Assembly: GCA_009781495.1 (NCBI GenBank)
Contig: WQYA01000002.1
Span: 1 to 64,000, forward strand
Reading direction: 5' to 3'
From: Cystobacterineae bacterium
Lineage (GTDB): Bacteria; Myxococcota; Myxococcia; Myxococcales; Myxococcaceae
DNA: 64,000 bases
Below, one piece after another: positions 39,740 to 49,125 of the stretch. Within the stretch, counting starts at the first letter, position 1; every line of letters begins with the position of its first letter. Both the position numbers and the translations under genes were made by a program. The notes beneath the pieces were generated by a model. That model was not told the DNA's origin. It did not search any database and saw only the letters and a program-made list of their open reading frames with translations.

Positions 39740-41527
39740 ATGCGACGCATTCATGTGCTGGACTCAACGCTGATTAACCAAATTGCTGCCGGGGAGGTGG
39801 TGGAGAGGCCTGCAGCTGTCGTCAAAGAGCTTTTGGAAAATTCCATTGATGCCCAAGCTTCTTATTTGCGAATTTGTTTGGACGAGGGAGGGCTTGGCGC
39901 CATTATCGTCCAAGATGATGGCATTGGGATGGACGAGGCGGATGCGCGTGCTTGTTTTCAGAGGCATGCAACCAGCAAAATTTTTTCACAGGAGGATTTA
40001 AATTCCATTTCGACGAAGGGGTTTAGAGGGGAGGCGATTCCTTCCATAGCTGCGGTTTCCAAATTCAACCTCTGGACATCTCCCCAAGGCGCCTCCACGG
40101 GGATACGTATTTCCGTTGAAGGCTCAGAGGAGCTTGTTGTTGAAGTTGCACCTGCCATAAATGGAACGCGCATTGAGGTTGCGGAGTTGTTTTTCAATGT
40201 GCCTGCGCGCAAAAAATTTATGAAGCGCAAGGCGACGGAGCTGCTTCATTGCCAAGAAGCTGTCTATCGCTTGGCGTTGGCGCACCCTGAAATTGGGTTT
40301 TTGGTAGAACATGAAAACAAAGTTTTGTTTTCCAGTGGGGCCTCGTCGGGGGACATTCGTGAAAGAATTTGTGCTGCGTTGGGGGCAGAAGTGTTCTCCC
40401 ACCTTGTGGAGGTGGAGGAGCTTCGGTTGGGAATCCGTGTTTCGGGTTTTGTCGCCTTGCCGGAATACAATCTTCCGTCGGCCAGAGGCGTCTATACTTT
40501 TGTCAACCGGCGCTACATTAGGGATAGGGGGATAAACTATGCGCTTTCTCGTGCTTTTAGGGATGCGCTTCCCGTTGGGCGTCAACCCATCGCCATTTTA
40601 TTTCTGGAGATGGATGGCCACGACGTAGATGTCAACGTACACCCCCAAAAAATGGAAGTACGTTTTGCAGACCCACGGGCCATTCAAGAAGCGTTGGTTT
40701 CCGGCATATCCAAAGCCATTTCTTCTGCGCCGTGGAATGTGCATGGACCTTCTCCTGTGCCCAGCGAATTGGCTTCGGGGGCGCAATATATGGCGGCAGT
40801 CGAGAGGTTTTTGATGCAAGCCCATCCGGCCTCTCAAGACATGTTTGCGAGGGAAGAGGGGGGGGCTCCAGCCTATTTTTCTGCTTCTTCCGTTTTGAAT
40901 GAGCCGTTTGCCCAAGAGTTTGAGCCTGCCTTGAATGCCCTCAGCAAGTCAATGAAGCTGCTGGGTATTTTGGCAGGGCGCCTCTGGGTTTGCGAAGGCT
41001 TAGGGGGGACTTTGGTGGTGGTTGACCCCAAAGCCATGCTGGAGCACGTTCGTTATGCACAACTTTTGGAATGGTTTAAAAACCAGAAATCTTCGGAACA
41101 GGATGCTTTGTTGTCCCATGTGGTGGAGGTGAGGAAAGACATTTTCCAGAAGTTGGAACAGAGCATGGTTTTGTTGGATCGTCTGGGTTTTCACCTGAGT
41201 GTTTTTGGAGAAAAAACACTCTCTGTTGCGCATGGCTTTATGGATTTAAATGCAGCTCAAGCCAAGGCCATGCTTGAAGAGTTGTCTTCCCATTTGCCCG
41301 TGGATGCGACATTGGAAGAAAATGTTTGGCCTCTCATGCGGGCTGTGGCCAAGAAGGCGGCCTCTTTCTATCTCGTTCATGAGGCGACACATGAAGAGGC
41401 GCGTCGACTTTTGAAGCAGCTGGACAAACTGGATTTGAAGACGGCGGCAGGTCTCTCAAAAGTGATTTTGAAAGAGATTTCTCTGATGAGTTTGTTGCCG
41501 TCAGGTGAAAGAATCAATAAAGAATAA
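39740..41527 (+). CDS. mutL: DNA mismatch repair protein MutL
   Basis: 595 residues. The GHKL ATPase is complete: IAAGEVVERPAAVVKELLENS, QDDGIGMDEADA, RHATSKI, STKGFRGEA. The C-terminal dimerisation domain (~400-595) ends in HEATHEEARRLLKQ; I see no DQHA(x)2E(x)4E endonuclease motif, so it is probably a non-endonuclease MutL. Start ATG 39740, divergent from moxR. No mutS is in view. Confidence 0.93.
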   Translation: MRRIHVLDSTLINQIAAGEVVERPAAVVKELLENSIDAQASYLRICLDEGGLGAIIVQDDGIGMDEADARACFQRHATSKIFSQEDLNSISTKGFRGEAIPSIAAVSKFNLWTSPQGASTGIRISVEGSEELVVEVAPAINGTRIEVAELFFNVPARKKFMKRKATELLHCQEAVYRLALAHPEIGFLVEHENKVLFSSGASSGDIRERICAALGAEVFSHLVEVEELRLGIRVSGFVALPEYNLPSARGVYTFVNRRYIRDRGINYALSRAFRDALPVGRQPIAILFLEMDGHDVDVNVHPQKMEVRFADPRAIQEALVSGISKAISSAPWNVHGPSPVPSELASGAQYMAAVERFLMQAHPASQDMFAREEGGAPAYFSASSVLNEPFAQEFEPALNALSKSMKLLGILAGRLWVCEGLGGTLVVVDPKAMLEHVRYAQLLEWFKNQKSSEQDALLSHVVEVRKDIFQKLEQSMVLLDRLGFHLSVFGEKTLSVAHGFMDLNAAQAKAMLEELSSHLPVDATLEENVWPLMRAVAKKAASFYLVHEATHEEARRLLKQLDKLDLKTAAGLSKVILKEISLMSLLPSGERINKE

Positions 41528-41577
41528 ATAAGGCAGAAATTGACACAGCTTCCCATCCCACGGATAAATGATTCGAC

Positions 41578-42507
41578 ATGTCACAGCCCGACTACGGAAA
41601 AGCTTTTGAAGAAATAAAGCGAGAAGTCATTGAATCGCGCAACTTGGTCATCAAAACCGATAGCCTCCTCAAAAATCTTCATGCGGAGTTGAAGCTTTTG
41701 GGAAAACAGCAGATGGATTTTCGCAAGCAAATGTGGATTTCGTCTGCGGCGGCCTATGTGCTGTTTGCCCTGCTTTGTGGTTTGGGCGCATTCGCCATCA
41801 GCAGCATTCGGACGGCTTCGGCCAATGCTGAATTGAAAAAGGCTGAAAAGGTTGCCGTTGAGGCAAACTCACAAATGCAGGAGATGAAACAAGAGCATCA
41901 ACACAGAGAGACGGCTTTGCGTCAAGCCAGCGATGTATTTAGGATGATGTCCACTTTGCAGGGGGATGAGCGGCTTAAAGGCATAGAGGCGCTTTCAAAA
42001 TTAGAAACCGACAAGCTGCCTATGCTTGTTAAGGAAATGTTGCTGGATAAGGCTGAGCAACTGAAACAGGAGATAAGGGCTTTGGCTTTTGAGCAAGGAA
42101 AACAAGCCATGCGTCGCCAGGAATTTGCAGTGGCTGCTTCTTCCTTAACGCAGTTTATAAGCCTAAGTCCCCCAGAGAATGAATGGGTGGAAGCATCCTT
42201 GTTGCTTGGCAATGCGCTTGTTCAAACCCGCAACCATTCAGCGGCTGTTGAGCATTTGGAGCGCTATGTGGCAGCGAGCAAGCGCGGGCGTTCCCGAGAG
42301 TTCGCGCAGGCGCTTTTGGTTCAGGCTTTGGATGCGACGGGTGCTCGAAATGAAGCCGCAAAAATAGCTAGGGAAGCGCTGGATGGCAATCCGAGTGGCG
42401 AATTTGCAAGCAACTTCCGCAATCGACTTTCCAAGCGTGCTTCTCAAAGTGAAGCCAAGGCGAGTGTTGCTCCCAATGGCTCTGCTGCAGAGAGTACCTT
42501 GCCGTGA
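41578..42507 (+). CDS. Membrane-anchored coiled-coil/TPR protein
   Basis: 309 residues. A charged N-terminus is followed by one membrane helix (~53-76; AAAYVLFALLCGLGAFAIS), a coiled coil (~80-130; ELKKAEKVAVEANSQMQEMK) and TPR-like helices (~165-275; GKQAMRRQEFAVAASSLTQF). The C-terminus is Ser/Ala rich. Its shape resembles YbgF/CpoB or chemosensory accessory proteins, but no firm family is seen. The stop overlaps the next start (GTGA). Confidence 0.7.
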   Translation: MSQPDYGKAFEEIKREVIESRNLVIKTDSLLKNLHAELKLLGKQQMDFRKQMWISSAAAYVLFALLCGLGAFAISSIRTASANAELKKAEKVAVEANSQMQEMKQEHQHRETALRQASDVFRMMSTLQGDERLKGIEALSKLETDKLPMLVKEMLLDKAEQLKQEIRALAFEQGKQAMRRQEFAVAASSLTQFISLSPPENEWVEASLLLGNALVQTRNHSAAVEHLERYVAASKRGRSREFAQALLVQALDATGARNEAAKIAREALDGNPSGEFASNFRNRLSKRASQSEAKASVAPNGSAAESTLP

Positions 42508-42929
42508 AGCTCCCATCCACTCTGTGGTTTCGACGTTTTTTGGTTGGCTTGCATTTGGTGGTTGCCATTGTGTTTTGTCTGCTGGTTGCTGTGAGCGTCA
42601 GCAGATCTGTCGCAACGATGACACCCAGACGAGCGCTTGTCTCTCAAGCTCAAAGCGTGGATGACTGTCAAGAGCAAGGGTGGCTGCTTTGGGAAAGCCT
42701 GGAGAGAGAGCGCCAAAATTGGGTGCTTCCAGAATTGAAGACGGCCAACAACTGGATGGAATATCGCGCAGACTGGATGACTCAGCTTGAGAAACTCCAG
42801 AAAAGCTGCACGGAGTCGGAGTCTCAAAAATTGTTTAAAACGCTGCGAAGACTTATGGAGATTTATAGCATACACATGACAGCGTTCGTTCAGGACTTGA
42901 CTCCAGTGATGAAGTCGCTGCAGCGCTAG
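42504..42929 (+). CDS. Small membrane protein of unknown function
   Basis: 141 residues from GTG 42504. One N-terminal helix (LVGLHLVVAIVFCLLVAVSVS) precedes a helical domain with two Cys (DDCQEQGW, QKSCTES). GTGA coupling to the upstream coiled-coil protein suggests a shared complex. I do not recognise a family. Confidence 0.65.
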   Translation: MKLPSTLWFRRFLVGLHLVVAIVFCLLVAVSVSRSVATMTPRRALVSQAQSVDDCQEQGWLLWESLERERQNWVLPELKTANNWMEYRADWMTQLEKLQKSCTESESQKLFKTLRRLMEIYSIHMTAFVQDLTPVMKSLQR

Positions 42930-42959
42930 AAGTCGCTGCAGCGTGGGTTGGCTGTGGTG

Positions 42960-44045
42960 TCAGTCTCCAAAAGAAATACCGAGGCTTTTGGCAAAACGAA
43001 CTTCTTGGCCGTTGGGGTCAACCCGCTTTTCTTTGCGTGATTCGGACAGCGGGGTGTGGGTGATGGAGCCGTCACGCAATGCCACCATGTGGCCCCATAA
43101 GTCGTCATAAATCAACTCCAAAGACTTGCAGCCATAGCGTGTGGCCAAGAGGCGATCTGCTGCAGTGGGGGCGCCGCCCCGCTGCAAGTGGCCAAGGACG
43201 GTGACGCGGATTTCGGCTTCAATTTTTTGTGCAAGCAAGTCGGCCAACACTTTGCCGGAACCGCCCAGGCGAACAACACCCCGCCCCGGAGCCTCGTCAA
43301 GCCCCCCCTGAATGGAGATACTCCCTCCCTGAGGATAGGCCCCTTCTGAAACGGCGATAATGGTGAAAGAATGCTTGGCTGTCCCCCTACGCTTAATTTT
43401 ATCAATAACAGAGTCGATACGATAGGGGATTTCTGGGATTAAAATGACATCCGCTCCTCCAGCTATGCCAGAATCACACGTCAAAAACCCTGCGTGCCTG
43501 CCCATCAACTCAATGATCATAACGCGATCGTGCGACTCGGCCGTGCTGTGCAGACGGTCAATCGCCTCAACACAAATGGAGCGCGCTGTGTCAAACCCGA
43601 AGGTTTGATCCGTCCCCGACAAGTCATTGTCAATGGTTTTGGGGCAGCCAATAATGTTCAACCCCTTGAGCGACAGACGGTGCGCCATGGACAGCGTGCC
43701 GTCGCCACCAATGGCAATCAAACCGTCCAACTGCAATTCCCGCGCCCTCTGGACGGCCGCTTCAGACATGTCTTTGAGCACCCATTTGCCGTCTACTTTG
43801 ACGGCATACTCAAAGGGGTTCGCCTTGTTGGATGTTCCAAGGATGGTTCCGCCTTTGTTGAGAATCCCCCGCACGTCCGAAAGCCCCAGCGGCCTTGCCA
43901 AACCCGGCTCCACCAAACCTTGATAACCATTCTCTATCCCAATAAATTCACAGCCATATTCAAGAATACCTCTCTTAATAATGGAACGAATTAACGGATT
44001 TAACCCTGGACAATCCCCCCCTCCTGTCATCACTCCAATTCGCAT
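42960..44045 (-). CDS. pfkA: 6-phosphofructokinase PfkA (group III type)
   Basis: 361 residues. GVMTGGGDCPGLN, GGDGT and CPKTIDNDLSG form the active site. The residue after GGD is Gly, as in ATP-dependent enzymes, but the residue before TIDND is Lys (PKTIDND), as in PPi-dependent ones. This Gly/Lys pairing is typical of group III phosphofructokinases, in which the phosphoryl donor must be tested. GGAG lies 8 nt before ATG 44045, so the track start at 44066 is too early. Confidence 0.9.
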   Translation of the reverse strand: MRIGVMTGGGDCPGLNPLIRSIIKRGILEYGCEFIGIENGYQGLVEPGLARPLGLSDVRGILNKGGTILGTSNKANPFEYAVKVDGKWVLKDMSEAAVQRARELQLDGLIAIGGDGTLSMAHRLSLKGLNIIGCPKTIDNDLSGTDQTFGFDTARSICVEAIDRLHSTAESHDRVMIIELMGRHAGFLTCDSGIAGGADVILIPEIPYRIDSVIDKIKRRGTAKHSFTIIAVSEGAYPQGGSISIQGGLDEAPGRGVVRLGGSGKVLADLLAQKIEAEIRVTVLGHLQRGGAPTAADRLLATRYGCKSLELIYDDLWGHMVALRDGSITHTPLSESRKEKRVDPNGQEVRFAKSLGISFGD

Positions 44046-44100
44046 ATGCTTTCTCCAAAAAACCAAAACGCCTAACTGCCCTCTCCCATATTCTGCTCGT

Positions 44101-44820
44101 CTATTCTACGCTAAGCTTCAGAGAATCCATTTCTTGGCTCCCCTGTACAATTTTAAACGTCCATGTGCCTTTTCTATTCAGGTTAACCGTTCTCCATGTG
44201 CGAAACCGCCCACTGGTTTTGAGCCTGTAGTCCTCCGTTAAACGCAACTGCTCTCCCCAAAATACCTGTAAAATAACGCCCTCATATTCGGAACCTTGAG
44301 GCAAATACCACATCGTCCATAGGTTGATTCGCGTGTAGAGGGGAACGGAATTTTTCGCAATTTCTAGGCATTGACTATAAGTTTCGCTACTCTTCTGAAT
44401 GTCTACCTTGAGGCATGGAATAAAGTCGACGAGGGCGGGGGGGCTGTTTTTACCGTTAAAATAATAGTCAAGGGAACGGCGGATTTCGTCCCTCGGGGGG
44501 ACAGGGGGGGAGGGGGTAGAACCCGGGCCAGAGTCAGAGGCAGGGGTATTAGAAGTAGAGGTATTAGAAGTAGAGGTATTAGAAGTAGAGGTATTAGAAG
44601 TAGAGGTATTAGAACCCGGAGGATTAGAACCCGGAGTAGCAGAGCCCGGAGTAGCAGAGCCCGGAGTATTAGAACCCGGGCTAACCCCCCCCCCCACCCC
44701 CTGCGCGAATACGCCCATCGCCAAACAGCAGCCGAGACAAAATACAGGTTTTAAATAACGCACAAATACCTCCCTAGGCAACCGCTTGGATGCGACCTTG
44801 TGTGGGGGTTGTTTCAACAT
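44101..44820 (-). CDS. Secreted protein with Ser/Thr/Asn/Pro repeat linker
   Basis: 239 residues. A signal peptide (VFCLGCCLAMGVFAQG) is followed by a ~60-residue low-complexity region of pentapeptides (TPGSA, TSNTS) and then a ~135-residue C-terminal domain with two cysteines and several Trp (LWTMWYLPQG, WTFKIVQG). The domain might be a carbohydrate- or protein-binding surface module, unrecognised. The linker DNA is a 15-bp tandem repeat and can vary in length. Confidence 0.7.
   Translation of the reverse strand: MLKQPPHKVASKRLPREVFVRYLKPVFCLGCCLAMGVFAQGVGGGVSPGSNTPGSATPGSATPGSNPPGSNTSTSNTSTSNTSTSNTSTSNTPASDSGPGSTPSPPVPPRDEIRRSLDYYFNGKNSPPALVDFIPCLKVDIQKSSETYSQCLEIAKNSVPLYTRINLWTMWYLPQGSEYEGVILQVFWGEQLRLTEDYRLKTSGRFRTWRTVNLNRKGTWTFKIVQGSQEMDSLKLSVE
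44546..44612. repeat. 15-bp tandem repeat inside a secreted-protein gene
   Basis: Four copies of ATTAGAAGTAGAGGT in a row, then related ATTAGAACCCGGAGG/AGTAGCAGAGCCCGG units to ~44680. Encodes the TSNTS/TPGSA linker in frame (15 bp = 5 codons), so copy number can change without frameshift. Confidence 0.85.
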
Positions 44821-44981
44821 ACTTGCGCGCGTTGTGCAATGTAGCCTTGAAGGCCCCCAGGGGTTTCGTGGCGGGTTTTGGGCATTCCATATAAAAAATA
44901 GGTATAAATGGGTGGCCTAAGCTTTGCCCCTATTTTCAGACGAAGACTTCGGGTGCGTTTCATGCTAGGCGCTTGGGACCC

Positions 44982-46793
44982 ATGCCGGCCCCCAACGCTC
45001 ATCTTCGGAATTTTTGCATCATTGCGCATATTGATCATGGGAAATCCACGCTTGCGGACCGCCTGTTGGAGATGACGGGCACCATCACCGACAGGGATGC
45101 GCAGGCCCAATTTTTGGACAACATGGAGTTGGAGCGTGAGCGCGGCATCACCATAAAAGCGCAGACGGTACGCATGGCCTACAAGGGCAAGGATGGGGTG
45201 GACTATGCGCTGAACCTGATTGATACGCCGGGGCACGTGGACTTTGCCTATGAAGTCAGCCGCTCCCTGGCCGCCTGCGAGGGGGCCTTGCTGGTGGTAG
45301 ACGCGACGCAGGGGGTGGAGGCGCAAACCCTGGCCAACGTCTATATGGCCTTGGAAAACGACTTGGAGATAGTCCCCGTCATCAACAAAGTGGACTTGCC
45401 GTCTGCGGACGTAGAGGGGGTACGTCGGGAGGTAGAAGACATTATAGGCCTAGACACGTCTATGGCCGTCCCGGTATCCGCTAAAGAGGGGATAGGCATA
45501 GAGGAGTTGTTAGAGTCCATTATACGCCATATTCCCCCCCCCAAAGGCTTGAAGGAAGCGCCGCTGAAGGCGCTGGTTTTCGACAGTTGGTATGACAACT
45601 ACCGCGGCGTCATTATGCTGATAAGGGTATTGGAGGGGGAGATTCGGGTGAAGCAGCGCATTCGTCTGTGGAGCAGCCAGAAGAAGTTTGAAGTCCAGGA
45701 GTTGGGGATTATCAGCCCCTATGTACGCTCTATAGGGGCCCTCATGGCAGGGGAGGTGGGGATATTGGTGGCCAATGTGAAGGAGTTGGCCGACGCGAAG
45801 GTAGGCGACACCATTACGGACGACGAAGTCCCCACGCAGCAGGCCTGCCCCGGCTTCCAAGAAGTCAAGCCGATGGTGTTTTCCGGCGTATTCCCCTTGG
45901 ACTCAGCGGACTATGAGGGTTTGAGGGATGCGTTGACGAAGCTGCGTTTGAATGACTCGGCTTTCACTTTTGAGCCGGAGACTTCCACCGCTTTGGGCTT
46001 TGGTTTTCGCTGTGGCTATTTGGGGCTTTTGCACATGGAGATTGTGCAGGAGCGGTTGGAGCGCGAATACAAGCTGAGTCTGATTAACACAGCGCCCTCG
46101 GTGGTTTATAAAGTGTTTACGGAAGGGGGGGAGGCCTTTTTGGTAGATAACCCGGCTAAACTTCCGCCTATTTCTACCATAGAGCACCTGGAGGAACCGG
46201 TATTAACCTGTCACATTCACGTACCGGAGGAGCATTTGGGGGCGATGTTAAAGCTTTGCCAGGAGAGGCGTGGCACACAGAAGGGGATGGAATATTTGGG
46301 TACCTCCGGTAAGCGGATAAAGCTCACTTATGAATTACCTTTAGCAGAGGTGGTATTCGACTTTTTTGACAAGATGAAGAGCCAGTCCCGCGGCTATGCT
46401 TCCATGGACTATGAGTTGGCGGGCTATGCGCAAAGTGAGTTGGTGAAGTTGGACATACTGATTAACGGTGAGGTTGTGGATGCGCTTTCCATTATTGTCC
46501 ACCGTGAGCGCGCCTATATGCGCGGCCGGGAGATTTGCGAGAAGCTGCGGACGGTGATTCCGCGGCAGATGTATGAAGTAGCGATTCAAGCAGCCATTGG
46601 CTCCCGGGTGATTGCGCGCGAAACCGTTTCCGCCATGAGGAAGAATGTTTTGGCCAAATGCTATGGCGGCGACATCAGCCGAAAGCGCAAGTTGCTCGAA
46701 AAGCAGAAAGAGGGCAAGAAGCGCATGAAACGCATAGGCTCTGTGGATTTGCCGCAGGAGGCCTTTTTGGCCATACTCAAAACGGATGCATGA
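44982..46793 (+). CDS. lepA: Elongation factor 4 (LepA)
   Basis: 603 residues, a translational GTPase that remodels ribosomes. G-motifs: [36 protein letters not shown] and SAKEG. The EF4-specific C-terminal domain ends in [20 protein letters not shown]. The start at ATG 44982 is preferred; TTG 44973 lies three codons upstream. The lepB gene follows 25 bp later. Confidence 0.95.
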   Translation: MPAPNAHLRNFCIIAHIDHGKSTLADRLLEMTGTITDRDAQAQFLDNMELERERGITIKAQTVRMAYKGKDGVDYALNLIDTPGHVDFAYEVSRSLAACEGALLVVDATQGVEAQTLANVYMALENDLEIVPVINKVDLPSADVEGVRREVEDIIGLDTSMAVPVSAKEGIGIEELLESIIRHIPPPKGLKEAPLKALVFDSWYDNYRGVIMLIRVLEGEIRVKQRIRLWSSQKKFEVQELGIISPYVRSIGALMAGEVGILVANVKELADAKVGDTITDDEVPTQQACPGFQEVKPMVFSGVFPLDSADYEGLRDALTKLRLNDSAFTFEPETSTALGFGFRCGYLGLLHMEIVQERLEREYKLSLINTAPSVVYKVFTEGGEAFLVDNPAKLPPISTIEHLEEPVLTCHIHVPEEHLGAMLKLCQERRGTQKGMEYLGTSGKRIKLTYELPLAEVVFDFFDKMKSQSRGYASMDYELAGYAQSELVKLDILINGEVVDALSIIVHRERAYMRGREICEKLRTVIPRQMYEVAIQAAIGSRVIARETVSAMRKNVLAKCYGGDISRKRKLLEKQKEGKKRMKRIGSVDLPQEAFLAILKTDA

Positions 46794-46818
46794 CGTTTGA
46801 AGTGGTTGGAGCACTTGA

Positions 46819-48105
46819 TTGAAACCCATGAATGAAGCGGTATTGCTTTCGAGGAAAAAACTTTGGCAAGAGGTTTCGGCTGCGTTTGAGAAGCGGGCGC
46901 GTTGGTTGTGGTTGGCCAACCGCGCGACGAGTTTATGGACGCCCGTAGGCCTGGTTTTTTTCCTGCTTGCCATTTATATAACGATTGTTGAATTCAGCCT
47001 TTGCTCCTATTTGACATGGCTGCCTTGGATGAAGGGGGTGGCCCTGGGTTGTATATTGGCATGGTTGGTTTTGGCAGCAGGGCGTTATGGTGTGGCCAAG
47101 CCCTCTTTCCGTTTGCGCAGGGCGCGTGTCGGCATTGAAGAGGCCGACGGGGAGTTGTTGTGGCTTGCTCGAAAGTCCACGCGCAACATGCCCCCCCCCA
47201 AAGCTTTGGCAGAAATGGTTGAGCTTCGAAAGCAAGCCTGGCTGGCCTATGTAGAAACCGATGCGGACGCGCTTTTGAAGCTGACGGCCAAATTGCAGGG
47301 TGCTGCGTCCAAGCATTTTGCCCAAGCTTCGCGCAGGGCGTGGCGTTGGAAGCTGATGGGCCTCCTGGGCACGCTGGCGCTGGTGATTTTGCTGAGGCTG
47401 GTGGTGGTAGAGCCCTATGCCATTCCTTCAGGCTCTATGCTGCCCACGCTGGAAATTGGCGACCATGTTGTGGTGAACCGTTTTCTCTATGGCGTTCGTA
47501 TTCCCTATAAAAACCGGGTACCTTTTGTATTGCTAAGGGAGCCTAAGCGGGGAGACGTTATTGTATTCAATAACCCTGCTAACACAGAGGTAGACTATAT
47601 TAAACGTGTCATAGGCATAGCGGGCGACGTTATAGAGCTTCGCAACAAGAAGTTATTTATCAATGGCGAGCCCATACTCACCCAGACGGAGACGGAGAAC
47701 TACCCCTATATGACTTATGACTTTCGCTCAGGCTGGGAGAAAGAGAAAGCCCAGTTGGCGCGTGAATTTTTGGGGAGCTACCCGCACCGAGTTTTGTTTG
47801 ACTGGGCGATTCCCAAGGACAACGACGAGGGCCCCTACAAGGTGCCCGACAAGCATGTTTTTGTCATGGGGGACAACCGCGATCACAGCGACGACAGCCG
47901 CTATGGCCTGGGCTCGGGCAGTTTGAAGGCGCATTTTGTCCCTCTGGGCAACATAAAGGGCAAGGCGATGGTGGTATGGTGGTCCTGGGGCCTCAGCGGG
48001 TGGGGCAAGGGGTTATTGAGCGAGCGGGGCCTACGCACAGATCGTTTATTTTTACCGATGGGGATATGCGGTAAGGAGTCCTCCAAACTTAGCGGACTTC
48101 CTTAA
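46819..48105 (+). CDS. lepB: Signal peptidase I with long N-terminal extension
   Basis: 428 residues, about 100 longer than E. coli LepB. Residues 1-175 hold two membrane helices (~41-60, ~72-90) and a helical segment; a third helix is at ~181-196. The catalytic part has Ser206 in IPSGSMLPTLEIGDHVVV, Lys262 in VDYIKRVIGIAGD and the box GDNRDHSDDSR. It cleaves signal peptides at the periplasmic face. TTG 46819 has GGAG 7 nt upstream and is preferred to ATG 46828. Follows lepA, a common pairing. Confidence 0.9.
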   Translation: MKPMNEAVLLSRKKLWQEVSAAFEKRARWLWLANRATSLWTPVGLVFFLLAIYITIVEFSLCSYLTWLPWMKGVALGCILAWLVLAAGRYGVAKPSFRLRRARVGIEEADGELLWLARKSTRNMPPPKALAEMVELRKQAWLAYVETDADALLKLTAKLQGAASKHFAQASRRAWRWKLMGLLGTLALVILLRLVVVEPYAIPSGSMLPTLEIGDHVVVNRFLYGVRIPYKNRVPFVLLREPKRGDVIVFNNPANTEVDYIKRVIGIAGDVIELRNKKLFINGEPILTQTETENYPYMTYDFRSGWEKEKAQLAREFLGSYPHRVLFDWAIPKDNDEGPYKVPDKHVFVMGDNRDHSDDSRYGLGSGSLKAHFVPLGNIKGKAMVVWWSWGLSGWGKGLLSERGLRTDRLFLPMGICGKESSKLSGLP

Positions 48106-48234
48106 GTTTATTTTTTAGGCACTTAAGCTTGACGCATGTGCCTTCCCACGCTAGCTCATCCAAAGTATTTTTCCCTGGTTTTAGCGGCTGTTTTCCCACC
48201 TCGTAGCAACGGTTTTTTAGGACGGAGGTTAAAA

Positions 48235-49125
48235 ATGATACCTCACCTGCTGTCGATACGAGAGCTTTCCCAAGGTGATGTTTTGGACATTTTGGGACGG
48301 GCCTCCAAACTCAAGCGTGAAGGCGCCCAGTGCACGGCGTTGGCGGGGAAGGTGGTGGTAAAGTTGTTTTATGAGCCCTCAACGCGCACGAGTTGCTCAT
48401 TTGAAGTAGCCGCCGCAGGCCTAGGCGCCCACGTTTTGAATTGGAACATTGCCAGCTCCTCTTCCGTCAAGGGGGAGACTTTGCTGGACACAGCGCGCAA
48501 TTTGGCCGCGATGGGGGTGTTTGCCTTTGTCATTCGCCACCCCAACGCCGGGGCGCCGGCTTTGGTAGCCAAGCACATAGGCTGTGCGGTTGTGAACGCG
48601 GGGGATGGGCGTCACGAGCACCCCTCGCAGGCTTTGCTGGATGCGTTTACCCTATTGGAGAAGTGGGGTGACATGAGGGGCCGCCGGGTTTTAATAGTAG
48701 GGGACGTCTTGCACAGCCGCGTAGCGCGCTCCAACCTCTATTGTTTGCAACTGTTGGGGGCCAAAGTCCGTTTTTGCGGGCCGCCCACCTTGGTGCCCAA
48801 GGCCTTTGAGGCTTTTGGCGCCGAAGTCTGTTTTGACTTGGATGAGGCTTTGAAGGAGGTGGACGCGGTGATGGTGTTGCGCTTGCAGAAAGAGCGTCAA
48901 CAGGAGGCGCTGATTCCTTCCGCCCAAGAATACCAGCGCCGTTGGGGAATGGACTTGCGCCGCATGTCCCAACTCAAAGAAGGCACCTTCCTCATGCACC
49001 CGGGCCCCGTCAACCGGGGGTTGGAGCTGGCCTCTGAAGTGATGGAAGGCCCCTTTAATTTAATTTTAGAGCAGGTAGCCAACGGTGTGGTGGTACGGCA
49101 AGCCATTTTGGAGAGTTTGCAATGA
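48235..49125 (+). CDS. pyrB: Aspartate carbamoyltransferase catalytic chain
   Basis: 296 residues. The active-site motifs are intact: FYEPSTRTS, SSVKGETLLDTAR (Lys), DGRHEHPSQALLD, DVLHSRVARSN and HPGPVNRG. It makes carbamoyl-aspartate for pyrimidines. GGAGG lies 6 nt before ATG 48235; the track start at 48136 is too early. It heads the pyrB-pyrC'-carA operon, with ATGA overlap to pyrC'. The 129-bp leader has no obvious attenuator. No pyrI is present, which fits a class A (PyrB plus PyrC') enzyme. Confidence 0.94.
   Translation: MIPHLLSIRELSQGDVLDILGRASKLKREGAQCTALAGKVVVKLFYEPSTRTSCSFEVAAAGLGAHVLNWNIASSSSVKGETLLDTARNLAAMGVFAFVIRHPNAGAPALVAKHIGCAVVNAGDGRHEHPSQALLDAFTLLEKWGDMRGRRVLIVGDVLHSRVARSNLYCLQLLGAKVRFCGPPTLVPKAFEAFGAEVCFDLDEALKEVDAVMVLRLQKERQQEALIPSAQEYQRRWGMDLRRMSQLKEGTFLMHPGPVNRGLELASEVMEGPFNLILEQVANGVVVRQAILESLQ

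Noticed and set aside
44371-44754. 127-residue plus-strand ORF with RGIRSRG repeats
   Set aside because: Antisense reading of the 15-bp repeat in the secreted-protein gene.
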